Positions 44,009-53,867 of a stretch of DNA of 64,000 nucleotides are shown here, piece after piece. The translations under genes and the position numbers were made by a program. The notes under the pieces were generated by a model, which was not told the origin of the DNA, did not search any database, and saw only the letters and a program-made list of their open reading frames with translations. Numbering within the stretch: position 1 is the first letter of the stretch; each line of letters opens with the position of its first letter. This DNA is from Flavobacteriaceae bacterium PS02293 (GTDB lineage Bacteria; Bacteroidota; Bacteroidia; Flavobacteriales; Weeksellaceae). The DNA is taken from assembly GCA_029960045.1 (NCBI GenBank), contig JASCOV010000002.1:1-64000 (forward strand), written 5' to 3'.

Positions 44009-44893
44009 TTAAAATAAACTTCTTAAATAAAGTTTTATTTTCTTTGTAAAGGAAAGATCCAAATGTAATTTCTTCTGAGGGTATTTTTCCGAAAAAGTCT
44101 TAATGAAGGAATTGATATTTGTAGCAGGGAAAAATGAAAGCTCTTTCCATAAGGTTTTATAAATAGGATGAAAATCTATAAATTTTTTATAATTATCGGC
44201 ATTCAACGCTCTCCATAAATCAAAAAATTCTGAGGTGTCGAAATCATTTTTATGTCCCCAGTTATTGATCTTTTCCGAAATTTCGTTCTCGTCTCTTGCC
44301 CAGGACTGATGGATCAAATAATAATCTAACGCAATGGATCTTCCAACAGACTTGTTTCTGGCATATTCATATTTAGGGTAGTTCGTAATAAGCATACACT
44401 TCTCTTCGAAAGGTGTGATTACAAAATAACCATCAGTGTTTTTTTTAAATAATGTCACAAAGTTCACCTGAAAATTAAAAGGATTTTTGAGTGGCTTTTT
44501 GAGTAAAAATTTATTATTTCTCAAAAACTGAGCTAATATCCTAAAATCATAAGCGTACTCATCTGAATCTATTTGGATATGCCATCCGCCAATTCCCATC
44601 TTTTCGGCCATTAAGTTTCTTTGTCTGGTTTCCAGATCCATTGGCTGCATCCCATTTATATAAAAGGAGTCTTTGTAAAAGGTAATCTTATTATGAACGT
44701 CAATTTTATTTATATCATTAAAAAAGCTTTCAGGAATTGATATGTCATTGCCTGCCCAGGTTTTATTATTGCCGTCATAGCTTATCACAATAATGTCCGC
44801 ATGGTCATAAATCTGATTGATAGATGTGAAAATATAAGAATAGTCATAAGATAGCAGATATCCGACTTTGATAATGTTTTTTTTATTTCTCAT
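44009..44893 (-). CDS. Glycosyltransferase-like protein, end of cluster
   Basis: The 294-residue protein has an N-terminal Rossmann-like part (IIVISYDGNN) and an acidic motif WHIQIDSDEYAYDF that resembles the DxD metal site of GT-A enzymes. A C-terminal basic helix ends the chain (KKIKLYLRSLF). It is the last gene of the eight-gene cluster, 10 nt after the family 2 enzyme. The sugar and acceptor are unknown. Confidence 0.65.
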   Translation of the reverse strand: MRNKKNIIKVGYLLSYDYSYIFTSINQIYDHADIIVISYDGNNKTWAGNDISIPESFFNDINKIDVHNKITFYKDSFYINGMQPMDLETRQRNLMAEKMGIGGWHIQIDSDEYAYDFRILAQFLRNNKFLLKKPLKNPFNFQVNFVTLFKKNTDGYFVITPFEEKCMLITNYPKYEYARNKSVGRSIALDYYLIHQSWARDENEISEKINNWGHKNDFDTSEFFDLWRALNADNYKKFIDFHPIYKTLWKELSFFPATNINSFIKTFSEKYPQKKLHLDLSFTKKIKLYLRSLF

Positions 44894-44903
44894 AGTTTTC
44901 CAG

Positions 44904-45767
44904 TTACAGTTTGGAATATAATCCGTCTAATATTCCTTTTATATAGGCTTTTGCTAAAGCAAACTTAAATTTTTTAAGAGCTCTTCTAGCGAGTTTCCAT
45001 CTTTCTCTGGTAACATATTTTATATTTCCTCTGTACATTCGGCAAAGCCAGATTCTGTTTCTGGTCATATAATATTCGTAAAAACTTCCTTTGTTGCTGG
45101 CAAGATTATAGGCTTCAAATTGTGTATTGACAGCGATTTTCCAATCCGTGTTTTTTAAAAGTCTGAGACACCATTCCGATTCTTCATAATACATGAAAAA
45201 ATGTTCGTTCATGAAGCCGATTTTGTCCAATACTTCTTTTCTGAACATCAAAGCGCTCCCATCTACATAATCTATATCGTAATTATGGGTAGGGACTTTT
45301 CTGTTTTTTTTATTTTCTTCACCGTTTGAATGAGCACCCATAAATCCTTTTTCAGGAAATAAAAGACCACCATCCGAGAATATTTTATCCCGGTCGTTTC
45401 TGTAGCAGATCCTTGGACCAATAATTCCAAGATTTGTAATCTCTTTCAGATCTTCATACAATTTTTCTATTGTATTTAAGGATATTTCTATGTCGGGATT
45501 TAATAATAGAAAATATTTTTTGCCGTCTTCTATTGCTTTTTTTACAGCTATATTATTACCATAGGCATAACCTCCGTTATGATCACTCAGGATGGTATTT
45601 ATATTTTTATCAGTCCCGAAAATTTTAATTTTTTCCTTATCTTTAGAATCGTTATCTACAACATAGATAGAAGATGTGGGAATATTCTCATTGATTAAAG
45701 AAATAATTTCCCGTGAGGTGTCATCAAAGGAATTGTAATTAAGGATGATAATAGCAAGGTCATTCAT
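44904..45767 (-). CDS. Family 2 glycosyltransferase
   Basis: The 287-residue GT-A enzyme shows LAIIILNYNSFDDT, VVDNDSKD, the nucleotide-sugar motif LLLNPDIEIS and the catalytic region VDGSALMFRKEVLDKIGFMNEHFFMYYEESEWCLR. It resembles the rhamnosyltransferase (WbbL-like) branch, though the sugar cannot be assigned. It overlaps the upstream gene by 8 nt. Confidence 0.9.
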   Translation of the reverse strand: MNDLAIIILNYNSFDDTSREIISLINENIPTSSIYVVDNDSKDKEKIKIFGTDKNINTILSDHNGGYAYGNNIAVKKAIEDGKKYFLLLNPDIEISLNTIEKLYEDLKEITNLGIIGPRICYRNDRDKIFSDGGLLFPEKGFMGAHSNGEENKKNRKVPTHNYDIDYVDGSALMFRKEVLDKIGFMNEHFFMYYEESEWCLRLLKNTDWKIAVNTQFEAYNLASNKGSFYEYYMTRNRIWLCRMYRGNIKYVTRERWKLARRALKKFKFALAKAYIKGILDGLYSKL

Positions 45768-46893
45768 GTTTTAAGATATTTTTCCATTTTTCGATTGCCA
45801 GTTTTTCAGAAAAATTACTTTCGAAATATATTTCTGCCTCTTTTTTTATCTGATTGTAGTAAGACTCATTTTCTAATAAAGATACAATACTGTCTCGGAA
45901 TTCCTTCGGATCATTAGTGATGATGCAGCCATTGTTGTTTTTAGAAGAGAAACCATCTACAGATCTTTTGGTGCCAACTACAGGAAGTCCAAAGGATAAT
46001 GCTTCTACTACTTTTATTTTAATTCCCGTTCCTTCCAGCATTGGACAGATCGAAATTTTGGACTTGTGATAATAATCATTCAAATTCTCTGCAAATTCTA
46101 CTAATTCAACTCCTTTTCTTGGCTCTATATGTTTGCATATTCTTCCGATAATCAAAATATTAATTTGTTCTGGCAATAACGGATAGACTTTATCAAAAAA
46201 CCACTGTATAGATTTAATATTGAAAAAATTCTCCGAGCCAACAAAAATCAAATCATATTTTTTTTCCGGATCAGAAGAAAAATTAGACGGAAAAGTAGGG
46301 GAAATATTAACGACCTTGTTGCCTAAAAAACCTTTGAATACGAAATTTTCATCATTAGAAATTGTAATGACCCTATCAAATTTGTTAAGATTATTAATTT
46401 CTGCCTCAAAACGATCTCCAATTTTCATTGCTGGGTTTTTAAAAAATTCATTCAGCGTGATCCAATCGTGAGTATCTATGATCTTCAAAGAGTCCGTGAC
46501 GGCGAGATTGTCAATTAATCCCGCCCAGAATTCATAATTGATGATTACGGAATCATATTTTTTAAGATTGAAGATTTTCTCAAATTCATGTTGTGTGTAA
46601 TCAGTAAGTGCAGGATTATATTTATTCGTTTTTTTTAAAAACTTATGCTTCCAGTATTCTACAGAGGTTTTTTTTTTCGGAGGTCTGCGGGAAATTAAAA
46701 AAAGATTATCGACGATGTTTTTATCGAATTCTATGGTGTCATTTTGTTCCTTATAAATATCTTTTACACCTACCAAATCGATCTGGTATCCCAATGTTTT
46801 CAGGACAGAAAGAGTTGTTTTTGCTCTGGTTACATTTCCTGCTCTATTAGAAAATGGGTTTTCCGGGAAAAAAAATAAAATTCTTTTTATCAT
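45760..46893 (-). CDS. Glycosyltransferase (GT-B, family 4-like)
   Basis: The 377-residue protein has an N-terminal FFPENPFSNRAGNVTRAKTTL segment and a C-terminal donor site (CPMLEGTGIKIKVVEALSFGLPVVGTKRSVDGF), the E-x7-E-like arrangement of GT-B enzymes. It has 4-nt overlap with the upstream gene and 8 nt with the downstream one. It is cytoplasmic, with the substrate unknown. Confidence 0.88.
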   Translation of the reverse strand: MIKRILFFFPENPFSNRAGNVTRAKTTLSVLKTLGYQIDLVGVKDIYKEQNDTIEFDKNIVDNLFLISRRPPKKKTSVEYWKHKFLKKTNKYNPALTDYTQHEFEKIFNLKKYDSVIINYEFWAGLIDNLAVTDSLKIIDTHDWITLNEFFKNPAMKIGDRFEAEINNLNKFDRVITISNDENFVFKGFLGNKVVNISPTFPSNFSSDPEKKYDLIFVGSENFFNIKSIQWFFDKVYPLLPEQINILIIGRICKHIEPRKGVELVEFAENLNDYYHKSKISICPMLEGTGIKIKVVEALSFGLPVVGTKRSVDGFSSKNNNGCIITNDPKEFRDSIVSLLENESYYNQIKKEAEIYFESNFSEKLAIEKWKNILKHE

Positions 46894-48143
46894 TTTAATG
46901 ATTTGACAGCTGATTTGTATTTGTTGATTACGACATCCCAGGAATAATTTTTCACAACATAATTCCTGGCTTTTTTCCCCTCAGCAATTGCATCTTCATT
47001 ATTTTGATTCAGGTAGAAAAGTAGAGATTGAGAAAATTCTCTATTGCCGTCGAAACTTTTCCCACTTCCACTTTTTTTGATATGATCGTACAGAACTTCG
47101 CAATTTTTATTTACAATTACAGGTATTTCCATCATCATCGCTTCTAATGTTACCAAAGATAGGCTTTCATAAAAAGAAGGCATTATAAGAGCATATGCAT
47201 TTACTAACAATGTATTTTTCAAATTATCATCTAAAAATCCGGTCAGTATTATATCATCGTTGTCCTTTGTCAGATTTTCGTCAATAGAACTTTTTCCTAC
47301 CAGAACTAACTTAATATCCTGATATTCCGGATTGCTTTTTTTGAAATCCTTAAAGTATTCGATCATCATTATACATCCTTTATCTTCAACAATTCTTCCT
47401 ATGTAAACAAAATATTTTTTTGGAGACAGGTAATTTGGAAGATTTGTTACTTCAAAGTCATCATCATCAAAACCGATTCCTGCGATATCGGAATTTATTC
47501 TATGGGCTTCTGGATAGACTCTTTCGACAAGATTCTTTTCAGACAAAGTATTGTACATAATGAATCGCGGCGACGAAAATAATTTTTCATAACCTTTTAC
47601 ATAGAATTGTGGTTCGTCGTGCGCGGTTGGGATTAATATACTTTTTGCGGCCACTTCTGCAATGCCGATGTTGGTAGGATGATATAGATAAGTGAAAAAT
47701 ATAAAAGCTTGATAGTCATCTTTTTTTGCTTTTATAAAATTAATGAGACCTTTCGAGTATGGCCCCTGAACTTCCAGCCATTCGTTAAAGCTAAATGTTT
47801 TTTTTTGGTATTGTCTTTTCTTAAAAAAAAGATATAGAAAATTGCAAATGTTTGGTTTTATACGATCGTATTTGTATAGATTACGTATAATCCTGCTAAG
47901 CTGGTGAAATCTTTTTAAATCTTTTTTTTCTGTTTCGAATCTTCTTACTGTAATGCCATTTATGATTTCTGAACCTTCTTTGTAGTAATTATTCCAAGAT
48001 TCATATTCAATTGCGCAAGTTGTGATGATTTCCACCTCGTAGGACAGATTTAGCTTTTCGGCGAGCAATCTAGCATGTAATTCTGCACCTCCGTTTATTT
48101 CTGATCCGTATCTTTGGACGACTATGGCAATTTTATCTTTCAT
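46890..48143 (-). CDS. Family 4 glycosyltransferase
   Basis: The 417-residue GT-B enzyme starts IAIVVQRYGSEINGGAELHARLLAEKL and carries YVGRIVEDKGCIMMIEYF. The donor-binding FYESLSLVTLEAMMMEIPVIV has the two glutamates of family 4. It belongs to the same minus-strand cluster, with 24 nt to the upstream gene. Confidence 0.92.
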   Translation of the reverse strand: MKDKIAIVVQRYGSEINGGAELHARLLAEKLNLSYEVEIITTCAIEYESWNNYYKEGSEIINGITVRRFETEKKDLKRFHQLSRIIRNLYKYDRIKPNICNFLYLFFKKRQYQKKTFSFNEWLEVQGPYSKGLINFIKAKKDDYQAFIFFTYLYHPTNIGIAEVAAKSILIPTAHDEPQFYVKGYEKLFSSPRFIMYNTLSEKNLVERVYPEAHRINSDIAGIGFDDDDFEVTNLPNYLSPKKYFVYIGRIVEDKGCIMMIEYFKDFKKSNPEYQDIKLVLVGKSSIDENLTKDNDDIILTGFLDDNLKNTLLVNAYALIMPSFYESLSLVTLEAMMMEIPVIVNKNCEVLYDHIKKSGSGKSFDGNREFSQSLLFYLNQNNEDAIAEGKKARNYVVKNYSWDVVINKYKSAVKSLK

Positions 48144-48167
48144 TATTAAAAAAGGCGTTGTCTGCGA

Positions 48168-49451
48168 TCAATTTCTCCCTTTTATTTTTTTTAAAATTTC
48201 ATTAATTTTTTTTCTTGCTCTATTATAAAATCCTTTTTCCAGATAGGTGACTCTTTTTTGAAGAATCTTGTTTTCGCTCATTAATTTTATTAAATTATTC
48301 TTCACTTCATAACTATCTCTCTCTGGTAGAATCACATTTTCTATGATATCCAGCCTTTTTTTCATTTTATTGCCGATGGCTTCCAAAGAAAAGTAGTTTT
48401 GAATATCTTCTTTTGCTTTTTGTCCTATTTCTTTTGCAAATGATTGATTTTCATAGATAAAGTTCATTAACTCTGCTGCATGATCAGTATCAGGATCAGA
48501 CCAGTAATTGTTTTTTGGCAAAACGCTTAGGTCATACTCATGTTTTATCATTTTGTATTTGACCAAAAATGAATTATTAACATTCATAAAGTCCAGATTT
48601 CCAGAGTATCCTGTTGCAATTACTGGTTTCCCGAGAGCCATTGCTTCTGCCATTGTAAGCCCAAAACCTTCTGAACGGTGAAGAGAAATGTAGCAATCTG
48701 CTTTGTCCATCAATGCAAGCAGGTCACTTCTCCTCAGCATTTCTTCCTTATAGATAATGCTTGTATTGTCGCCGATTCTTGTTTTTACTTTGTTTCTGGA
48801 TTTTGAAAGATGATGTCCGGGAATAGAAGTTTTGATTACAAGTTTCACTTTGCCGTTCTCTTTGCCAAACGCTTTTTCATAGGCATCTATTACCGCTAAA
48901 GTATTTTTACGCTCGATAAGGCTATTGTAATCGAAAATAAAAAGAAAATGGTAACAATCCGCAGAAAGACCTGTGTCAAAATTTTCATTAATGTCTTTCT
49001 TTTGAATATCAATAGGATGAGGGATATCGATAACCGGAATGTCAGATTTGAGAGATATAGAATCTAGACAGTATCTGGAACAGGTCCATATCTCATCATA
49101 ATATTTGAAATATTCTATATACTCATCCGGAAATTCTTCCATTTCCCATGCCCAATAGCCAATGTTGTATTTGTCCTCAAAAAAGTCGGAAGATTTTTCC
49201 TTTAAAAAACTCCAAATTGTATCCATATTGACATGGACAATATTGACAGGATAATCATTTACATTATCTTCGAAACTTACAGAAGTATCATTCAACCTGT
49301 GGTTGAGCTGCATGTTAAAATTAATAGGTTTTGCTGGGATGCCTACTTTTTTCAGAGCTTTCAGGTTATTGCGGATCGCTTCACCGAAACCGATTTCAGC
49401 ATTGAAAAGCCCGGACATATTGACGCCGAATATCTGTTTTTCTTTTTTCAT
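48168..49451 (-). CDS. Family 4 glycosyltransferase with C-terminal helix
   Basis: The 427-residue GT-B enzyme shows GVNMSGLFNAEIGFGEAIRNNLKAL near the N-terminus, FDYNSLIERKNTLAVIDAYEKAFG, and the donor site LHRSEGFGLTMAEAMALGKPVIATGYSGN. A basic helical tail (about 385-427) may contact the membrane. It starts immediately after the stop of the upstream gene. Confidence 0.92.
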   Translation of the reverse strand: MKKEKQIFGVNMSGLFNAEIGFGEAIRNNLKALKKVGIPAKPINFNMQLNHRLNDTSVSFEDNVNDYPVNIVHVNMDTIWSFLKEKSSDFFEDKYNIGYWAWEMEEFPDEYIEYFKYYDEIWTCSRYCLDSISLKSDIPVIDIPHPIDIQKKDINENFDTGLSADCYHFLFIFDYNSLIERKNTLAVIDAYEKAFGKENGKVKLVIKTSIPGHHLSKSRNKVKTRIGDNTSIIYKEEMLRRSDLLALMDKADCYISLHRSEGFGLTMAEAMALGKPVIATGYSGNLDFMNVNNSFLVKYKMIKHEYDLSVLPKNNYWSDPDTDHAAELMNFIYENQSFAKEIGQKAKEDIQNYFSLEAIGNKMKKRLDIIENVILPERDSYEVKNNLIKLMSENKILQKRVTYLEKGFYNRARKKINEILKKIKGRN

Positions 49452-50444
49452 TTAATTGATAATGAATATCTTTTTCAGTTTTTCTTCAAATTGAGTTTCT
49501 TCCTGTAAAACTAAATTTTTATAGGTTGTAAAACTAGAAATATGATCCGTATAATTTTCCAACACAGATTTTATTTTGACAATGATTTCGGGAATTCTCT
49601 CTTCACTGAAATCAAATTTATATTCTTCTGGGATCATCAGATCTTCATAATATTTAGATGATCCGTTTTTACCGGAAACTATGCAGCAATTCTGAGAAAC
49701 TGACTCTCTAAGCATCTTGTCACGTCCCGGATTCTCTCCAAAATCAACATACAGTAAAGAATTTGCCATTAGATCTTTTATTTGATCTGCATTCATATTC
49801 TGAATAGGAATCCATTCCAATTCTGGCGAATTCGCAATCAATAGTGCAATCTCTTTTTTTCCTTTTTTGGGATTGTAAAGTATTTTTCTGTTACTCAAAT
49901 CTTTTTGGATAGACACTCTGTTTTCCAGAAAAATAGGATTGATGTAATCGCAAACAGAATCTATCTGATTTTCCGGAATATGATGTTTTTTAAGGTAAAT
50001 ACTCGATCTGTAAGATTGTGCCCAGTGAAATACATTTGGAAGTGGTTCGAAATGATATTCTTTATCAAACTGTTTATAAAGCAATCTTTTAAAAATATTC
50101 TGATTTCTGATTCTGTAATCTACAAGTACTTTATAAAAATCAACACTCAGCCACCAGACTATTTTCTGGCTTTTGGGATATTTTTTTATAAGGAATGTCA
50201 TAGATTCCGGGATTACCAAGATGGTGTCAGGATGATCTTCAATAATGCCAATTTCTTCTGAAATATAAATAGAGTAATTATCTGGTTTTGGATTTGATCT
50301 TTTTGGAATATAATGCATAAAAACATTTTTAACCCCAATTATATGCAACTTGTGCGATAATTGATGCAATGCTTCCGGCCCTCCTGTTACTTTCCTAGGA
50401 GGACAAAAAATGATGATTTTACTATGATTTTTATATATGATCAT
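49452..50444 (-). CDS. Glycosyltransferase-like protein
   Basis: The 330-residue protein has IIIFCPPRKVTGGPEALHQLSHKL at the N-terminus and a late acidic/basic motif YVDFGENPGRDKMLRESVSQNCCIVSGKNGSS, which resembles the donor end of GT-B enzymes. It has no clear family. It is directly followed by the next cluster gene without a gap. Confidence 0.65.
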   Translation of the reverse strand: MIIYKNHSKIIIFCPPRKVTGGPEALHQLSHKLHIIGVKNVFMHYIPKRSNPKPDNYSIYISEEIGIIEDHPDTILVIPESMTFLIKKYPKSQKIVWWLSVDFYKVLVDYRIRNQNIFKRLLYKQFDKEYHFEPLPNVFHWAQSYRSSIYLKKHHIPENQIDSVCDYINPIFLENRVSIQKDLSNRKILYNPKKGKKEIALLIANSPELEWIPIQNMNADQIKDLMANSLLYVDFGENPGRDKMLRESVSQNCCIVSGKNGSSKYYEDLMIPEEYKFDFSEERIPEIIVKIKSVLENYTDHISSFTTYKNLVLQEETQFEEKLKKIFIIN

Positions 50445-50527
50445 TTAATTTTAAGGTCAAAACTTACTGATTTGAGATAATTAAGATACAAAAATGGGAT
50501 TATTAAAGGTTATTTCCAAAAAATAGT

Positions 50528-51484
50528 TTAATCAATTAGTTCATTTACCCAATTCTCTACCAAGTAATTGTCTATAAGTTCTTTTGAAGGATTAATATAA
50601 GATGTTGTCAGAAATGATTTTGGAATGTCTGGATTCTCAATGTCATTAATAACGAAAATATTACGAGCATCATAAAAATCATAATTTACAATATCCTGAT
50701 TGGTTGTAATCAATTTTTTATGAAATCCCAGACTTTCAAAAACCCGGAAACTCAAACCTTGTTGTTCATTTCTATGGATGTCCAATAGAATTTCAGAATC
50801 CTGCATTATGTTATTAATTTCCGGAATCGACAATGGCTTTTTGGAAAACTCTAAATAGGGATCATCATCTTTTTTGGAAGTAAAAATGATAATTTTATAA
50901 TTAAGATTCATCTCTTTTAGACATTTTCCAATCTTTTCAAACACTGGAAACCTTTTGTCAAAAGAACTGATGTTGAATACTTTATATTTTAAATGCGATT
51001 TCTTTTCTTCAATGTATTTGTAAATGAAATTAGTTTTGAAGCGCAGATTATATTTTTGACAATCTTTCTTTTCAAAAGAAAAAATTTTGTCAAAGAGATT
51101 TAATATTTTTTTTGTTTTCGGATATCTGTTGATAGAATCGCTGATAATCAAAACTGATTTTTGTGATTTTTTATTAATTGCCTTTATCGTTTTTGGAGAG
51201 AGAAAATCAGCTTTAATGTAAATAGTAGTGTCAATTTTATCAATCGTATCTAATTCTTTCAGAATAAGCTTGTGATAATGAAGGTGCTTCAAATTTGTAA
51301 TTCCGAGGTTTTTAATAAAAAAATTAAAAACTTTATGCCAAAGGTTCGGATATTTATATTCGAATTGATGAAAATTAATATGTTTTACCGTGTGCGATTT
51401 TGCTTCCAGTGCATCTGCGATATATTGGTTATAGCCCCAATTATCAAAGGTTATCAGTAAAAAGAATTTGTTACTTTCTGTCAT
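50528..51484 (-). CDS. CgeB-like / GT-B glycosyltransferase-like protein
   Basis: The 318-residue protein has an N-terminal FDNWGYNQYIADALEAKSH and a C-terminal MQDSEILLDIHRNEQQGLSFRVFESLGFHKKLITTNQD, typical of CgeB-like and similar glycosyltransferases. The acceptor is unknown. It lies within the cluster, 38 nt from the upstream GT9 gene and 83 nt from the downstream one. Confidence 0.7.
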   Translation of the reverse strand: MTESNKFFLLITFDNWGYNQYIADALEAKSHTVKHINFHQFEYKYPNLWHKVFNFFIKNLGITNLKHLHYHKLILKELDTIDKIDTTIYIKADFLSPKTIKAINKKSQKSVLIISDSINRYPKTKKILNLFDKIFSFEKKDCQKYNLRFKTNFIYKYIEEKKSHLKYKVFNISSFDKRFPVFEKIGKCLKEMNLNYKIIIFTSKKDDDPYLEFSKKPLSIPEINNIMQDSEILLDIHRNEQQGLSFRVFESLGFHKKLITTNQDIVNYDFYDARNIFVINDIENPDIPKSFLTTSYINPSKELIDNYLVENWVNELID

Positions 51485-51522
51485 TGTAATTTCAGCTGAT
51501 TATTCTTTTGTGCGAAAAATTA

Positions 51523-52536
51523 TTAATTTTCTTTTGTGATTTTTTCTAAAAATTCTTTCAAAGGTTGTTCTAAAAATTCTGGTTTGAAGTCCATATAATC
51601 CTTGGAATTTTTCACAAAATCGTTTAAATGCAAAAATCTGTCCAAATCAGAATTACTTGTCCAGGCCCAGCCCTCCGGATCACTTTGTGGTGCAAAAATC
51701 GTAAATGTTGGGATGCCTAAAGATTTGCTCAGATTGGTAGCTCCACCTTCATTTCCAATCAGACATTTACAAAAACTGGTAACTATAGCTAACTCTCGGA
51801 GATTTTTAGTTTCGTAACTTTTAACAATGACTTTTTTAGTCTCAACTTCTAATTGATCATACAGTTCTTCAAAAAGCACCTTTTGATGAGGCATATAATT
51901 ACATAATATCTTTGAATTTGGTTTTTCTTTCACAATGTAGTTCAAAGTTTCTGCCATGTATTCTAGCGGATAAGTTTTCTCTTCTGTACTACCAAAAGTA
52001 CTTATCATTATCAATTCATCATCTTTTGTCAATCCATTTTTATTCAGATTTTGTTCAGCAGCTTCCAATTCCTCTTTTGATAAGTGAATTTTAGGAAATA
52101 CTTCTTGAAATGAAATATCCAAAGGCTCAAGCAACTGCAGACGGTGCTCAATTCCCAAAGTCATTTTTGAGGAAATAGCTTTCTTCCTTCTTATAATAGG
52201 CGAATTATAAAAAAGCTGAGTGTATTTCTTAAAAAAACCAATTCTCTTTTTTGCTCCGGAAAACAATGTTAAAAATCCCGTATCTATTTTGGAATATAGA
52301 TCAATAACGATATCAAATTTTTGTTTTCTAATATCAACTAACATTTTGGAAAAATTATCGTGATTCCAAAAAATAAAATGATCTAAATATGGGTTTCCAA
52401 TTAATATTTGGTGGTGTTTTTCATCTAAAAGAAAACTGATTTCAGCGTTCGGATATTTATTTTTTAGTAATGGCAGAATGGTGGAGCTTACTAAAACATC
52501 TCCCATAAATTTCTTCTGGATGATTAGAATCTTCAT
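51523..52536 (-). CDS. Family 9 glycosyltransferase (heptosyltransferase-like)
   Basis: The 337-residue GT9 enzyme shows KILIIQKKFMGDVLVSSTILPLLKNKYP at the N-terminus and GNEGGATNLSKSLGIPTFTIFAP near the end, the pattern of ADP-heptose:LPS heptosyltransferases (WaaC/WaaF). It points to an LPS-core-type glycan as the product of the cluster. It follows rocD by 5 nt, so that gene may share the promoter. Confidence 0.88.
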   Translation of the reverse strand: MKILIIQKKFMGDVLVSSTILPLLKNKYPNAEISFLLDEKHHQILIGNPYLDHFIFWNHDNFSKMLVDIRKQKFDIVIDLYSKIDTGFLTLFSGAKKRIGFFKKYTQLFYNSPIIRRKKAISSKMTLGIEHRLQLLEPLDISFQEVFPKIHLSKEELEAAEQNLNKNGLTKDDELIMISTFGSTEEKTYPLEYMAETLNYIVKEKPNSKILCNYMPHQKVLFEELYDQLEVETKKVIVKSYETKNLRELAIVTSFCKCLIGNEGGATNLSKSLGIPTFTIFAPQSDPEGWAWTSNSDLDRFLHLNDFVKNSKDYMDFKPEFLEQPLKEFLEKITKEN

Positions 52537-52541
52537 ACAAA

Positions 52542-53795
52542 CTACGACGTTTGAAATTCCAAAACCGTCTTCTCAATTATTTTCACACAATCCAAAAGCT
52601 GTTCTTCTGAAATAACCAAAGGTGGAGCAAGTCTTATGATATTGCCATGAGTTGGTTTTGCAAGAAGTCCGTTTTCTTTCAGCTTCACGCAAAGATTCCA
52701 AGCCGTTTTGCTGTCTGGGGAATCATTGATTAGAATAGCATTGAGTAATCCTTTTCCGCGAACTTTTGTAATTAGGTCTGTTTTTGCAATTAATTTTTCA
52801 ATTTCAGAACGGAATAGTTTTCCTAATTCCTCAGATCTTTCAGATAATTTTTCATCTGCAACAACATCTAATGCCGCAATTGCAACAGCACAAGCAATAG
52901 GATTTCCTCCAAAAGTAGAACCGTGCTGTCCTGGTTTTATGACATTCATAATTTCATCATTTGCCAAAACTGCAGAAACAGGATACATTCCTCCCGAAAG
53001 TGCTTTTCCAAGAATCAAAATATCTGGCTGAACATTTTCGTGATGACAAGCGATCAGTCTTCCGGTTCTTGCTATTCCGGTTTGAACTTCATCTGCAATG
53101 AAAAGAACATTGTATTTTTTACAAAGCTCAGAAGCTGTTTTTAAATAATTTTCATTTGGAACATAAACTCCAGCTTCTCCTTGAATTGGTTCAACCAAAA
53201 ATGCCGCAATATTCTGAGCATCATTTTTCAAAGTTTTTTCTAAAGCTTCAAGATCATTGTAGGGAATTTTGATGAATCCAGGAGTGAAAGGTCCGTAATT
53301 TTGATTTGCATCCGGATCATTTGAGAAGGAAACAATCGTAGTTGTTCTTCCGTGGAAGTTGTTTTCACAAACTATTATTTTTGCGCCATTTTCAGAAATT
53401 CCTTTGACTTCATAACTCCATTTTCTGGCTAATTTTACAGCCGTTTCTACAGCTTCTGCGCCGGAATTCATTGGAAGAACTTTATCAAAGCCGAAAAGTG
53501 TTGTGATTTTTTTCTCGTATTCACCAAGATTTGAATTGTAAAAAGCTCTTGACGTCAAAGCTAGTTTCTTAGCCTGATTGACCAACGCTTCAACAATTTT
53601 TGGATGAGAATGTCCTTGATTAACAGCAGAGTAGGCAGAAAGGAAATCATAATACTTCTTGCCCTCTACATCCCAAACAAATACGCCTTCGCCACGATCC
53701 AAAACTACTGGAAGCGGATGATAGTTGTGGGCGCCATATTGATTTTCGAGGTCGATGAAATATTGGGAATTTTTTTCCTGAACTGCTGTTGACAT
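52542..53795 (-). CDS. rocD: Ornithine--oxo-acid transaminase
   Basis: The 417-residue class III aminotransferase shows [59 protein letters not shown] and the PLP lysine in [15 protein letters not shown]. It converts ornithine and 2-oxoglutarate to glutamate semialdehyde and glutamate. Ornithine rather than acetylornithine is favoured by likeness to the eukaryotic-type OAT. It sits 5 nt upstream of the glycan genes, but has no obvious link to them. Confidence 0.92.
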   Translation of the reverse strand: MSTAVQEKNSQYFIDLENQYGAHNYHPLPVVLDRGEGVFVWDVEGKKYYDFLSAYSAVNQGHSHPKIVEALVNQAKKLALTSRAFYNSNLGEYEKKITTLFGFDKVLPMNSGAEAVETAVKLARKWSYEVKGISENGAKIIVCENNFHGRTTTIVSFSNDPDANQNYGPFTPGFIKIPYNDLEALEKTLKNDAQNIAAFLVEPIQGEAGVYVPNENYLKTASELCKKYNVLFIADEVQTGIARTGRLIACHHENVQPDILILGKALSGGMYPVSAVLANDEIMNVIKPGQHGSTFGGNPIACAVAIAALDVVADEKLSERSEELGKLFRSEIEKLIAKTDLITKVRGKGLLNAILINDSPDSKTAWNLCVKLKENGLLAKPTHGNIIRLAPPLVISEEQLLDCVKIIEKTVLEFQTS

Positions 53796-53867
53796 AAACT
53801 TTTAATTTTTGTAAAGTTATGAATTTCTTTAATTTTATTATATAACTTTATGTTTAAACCAAGAACT

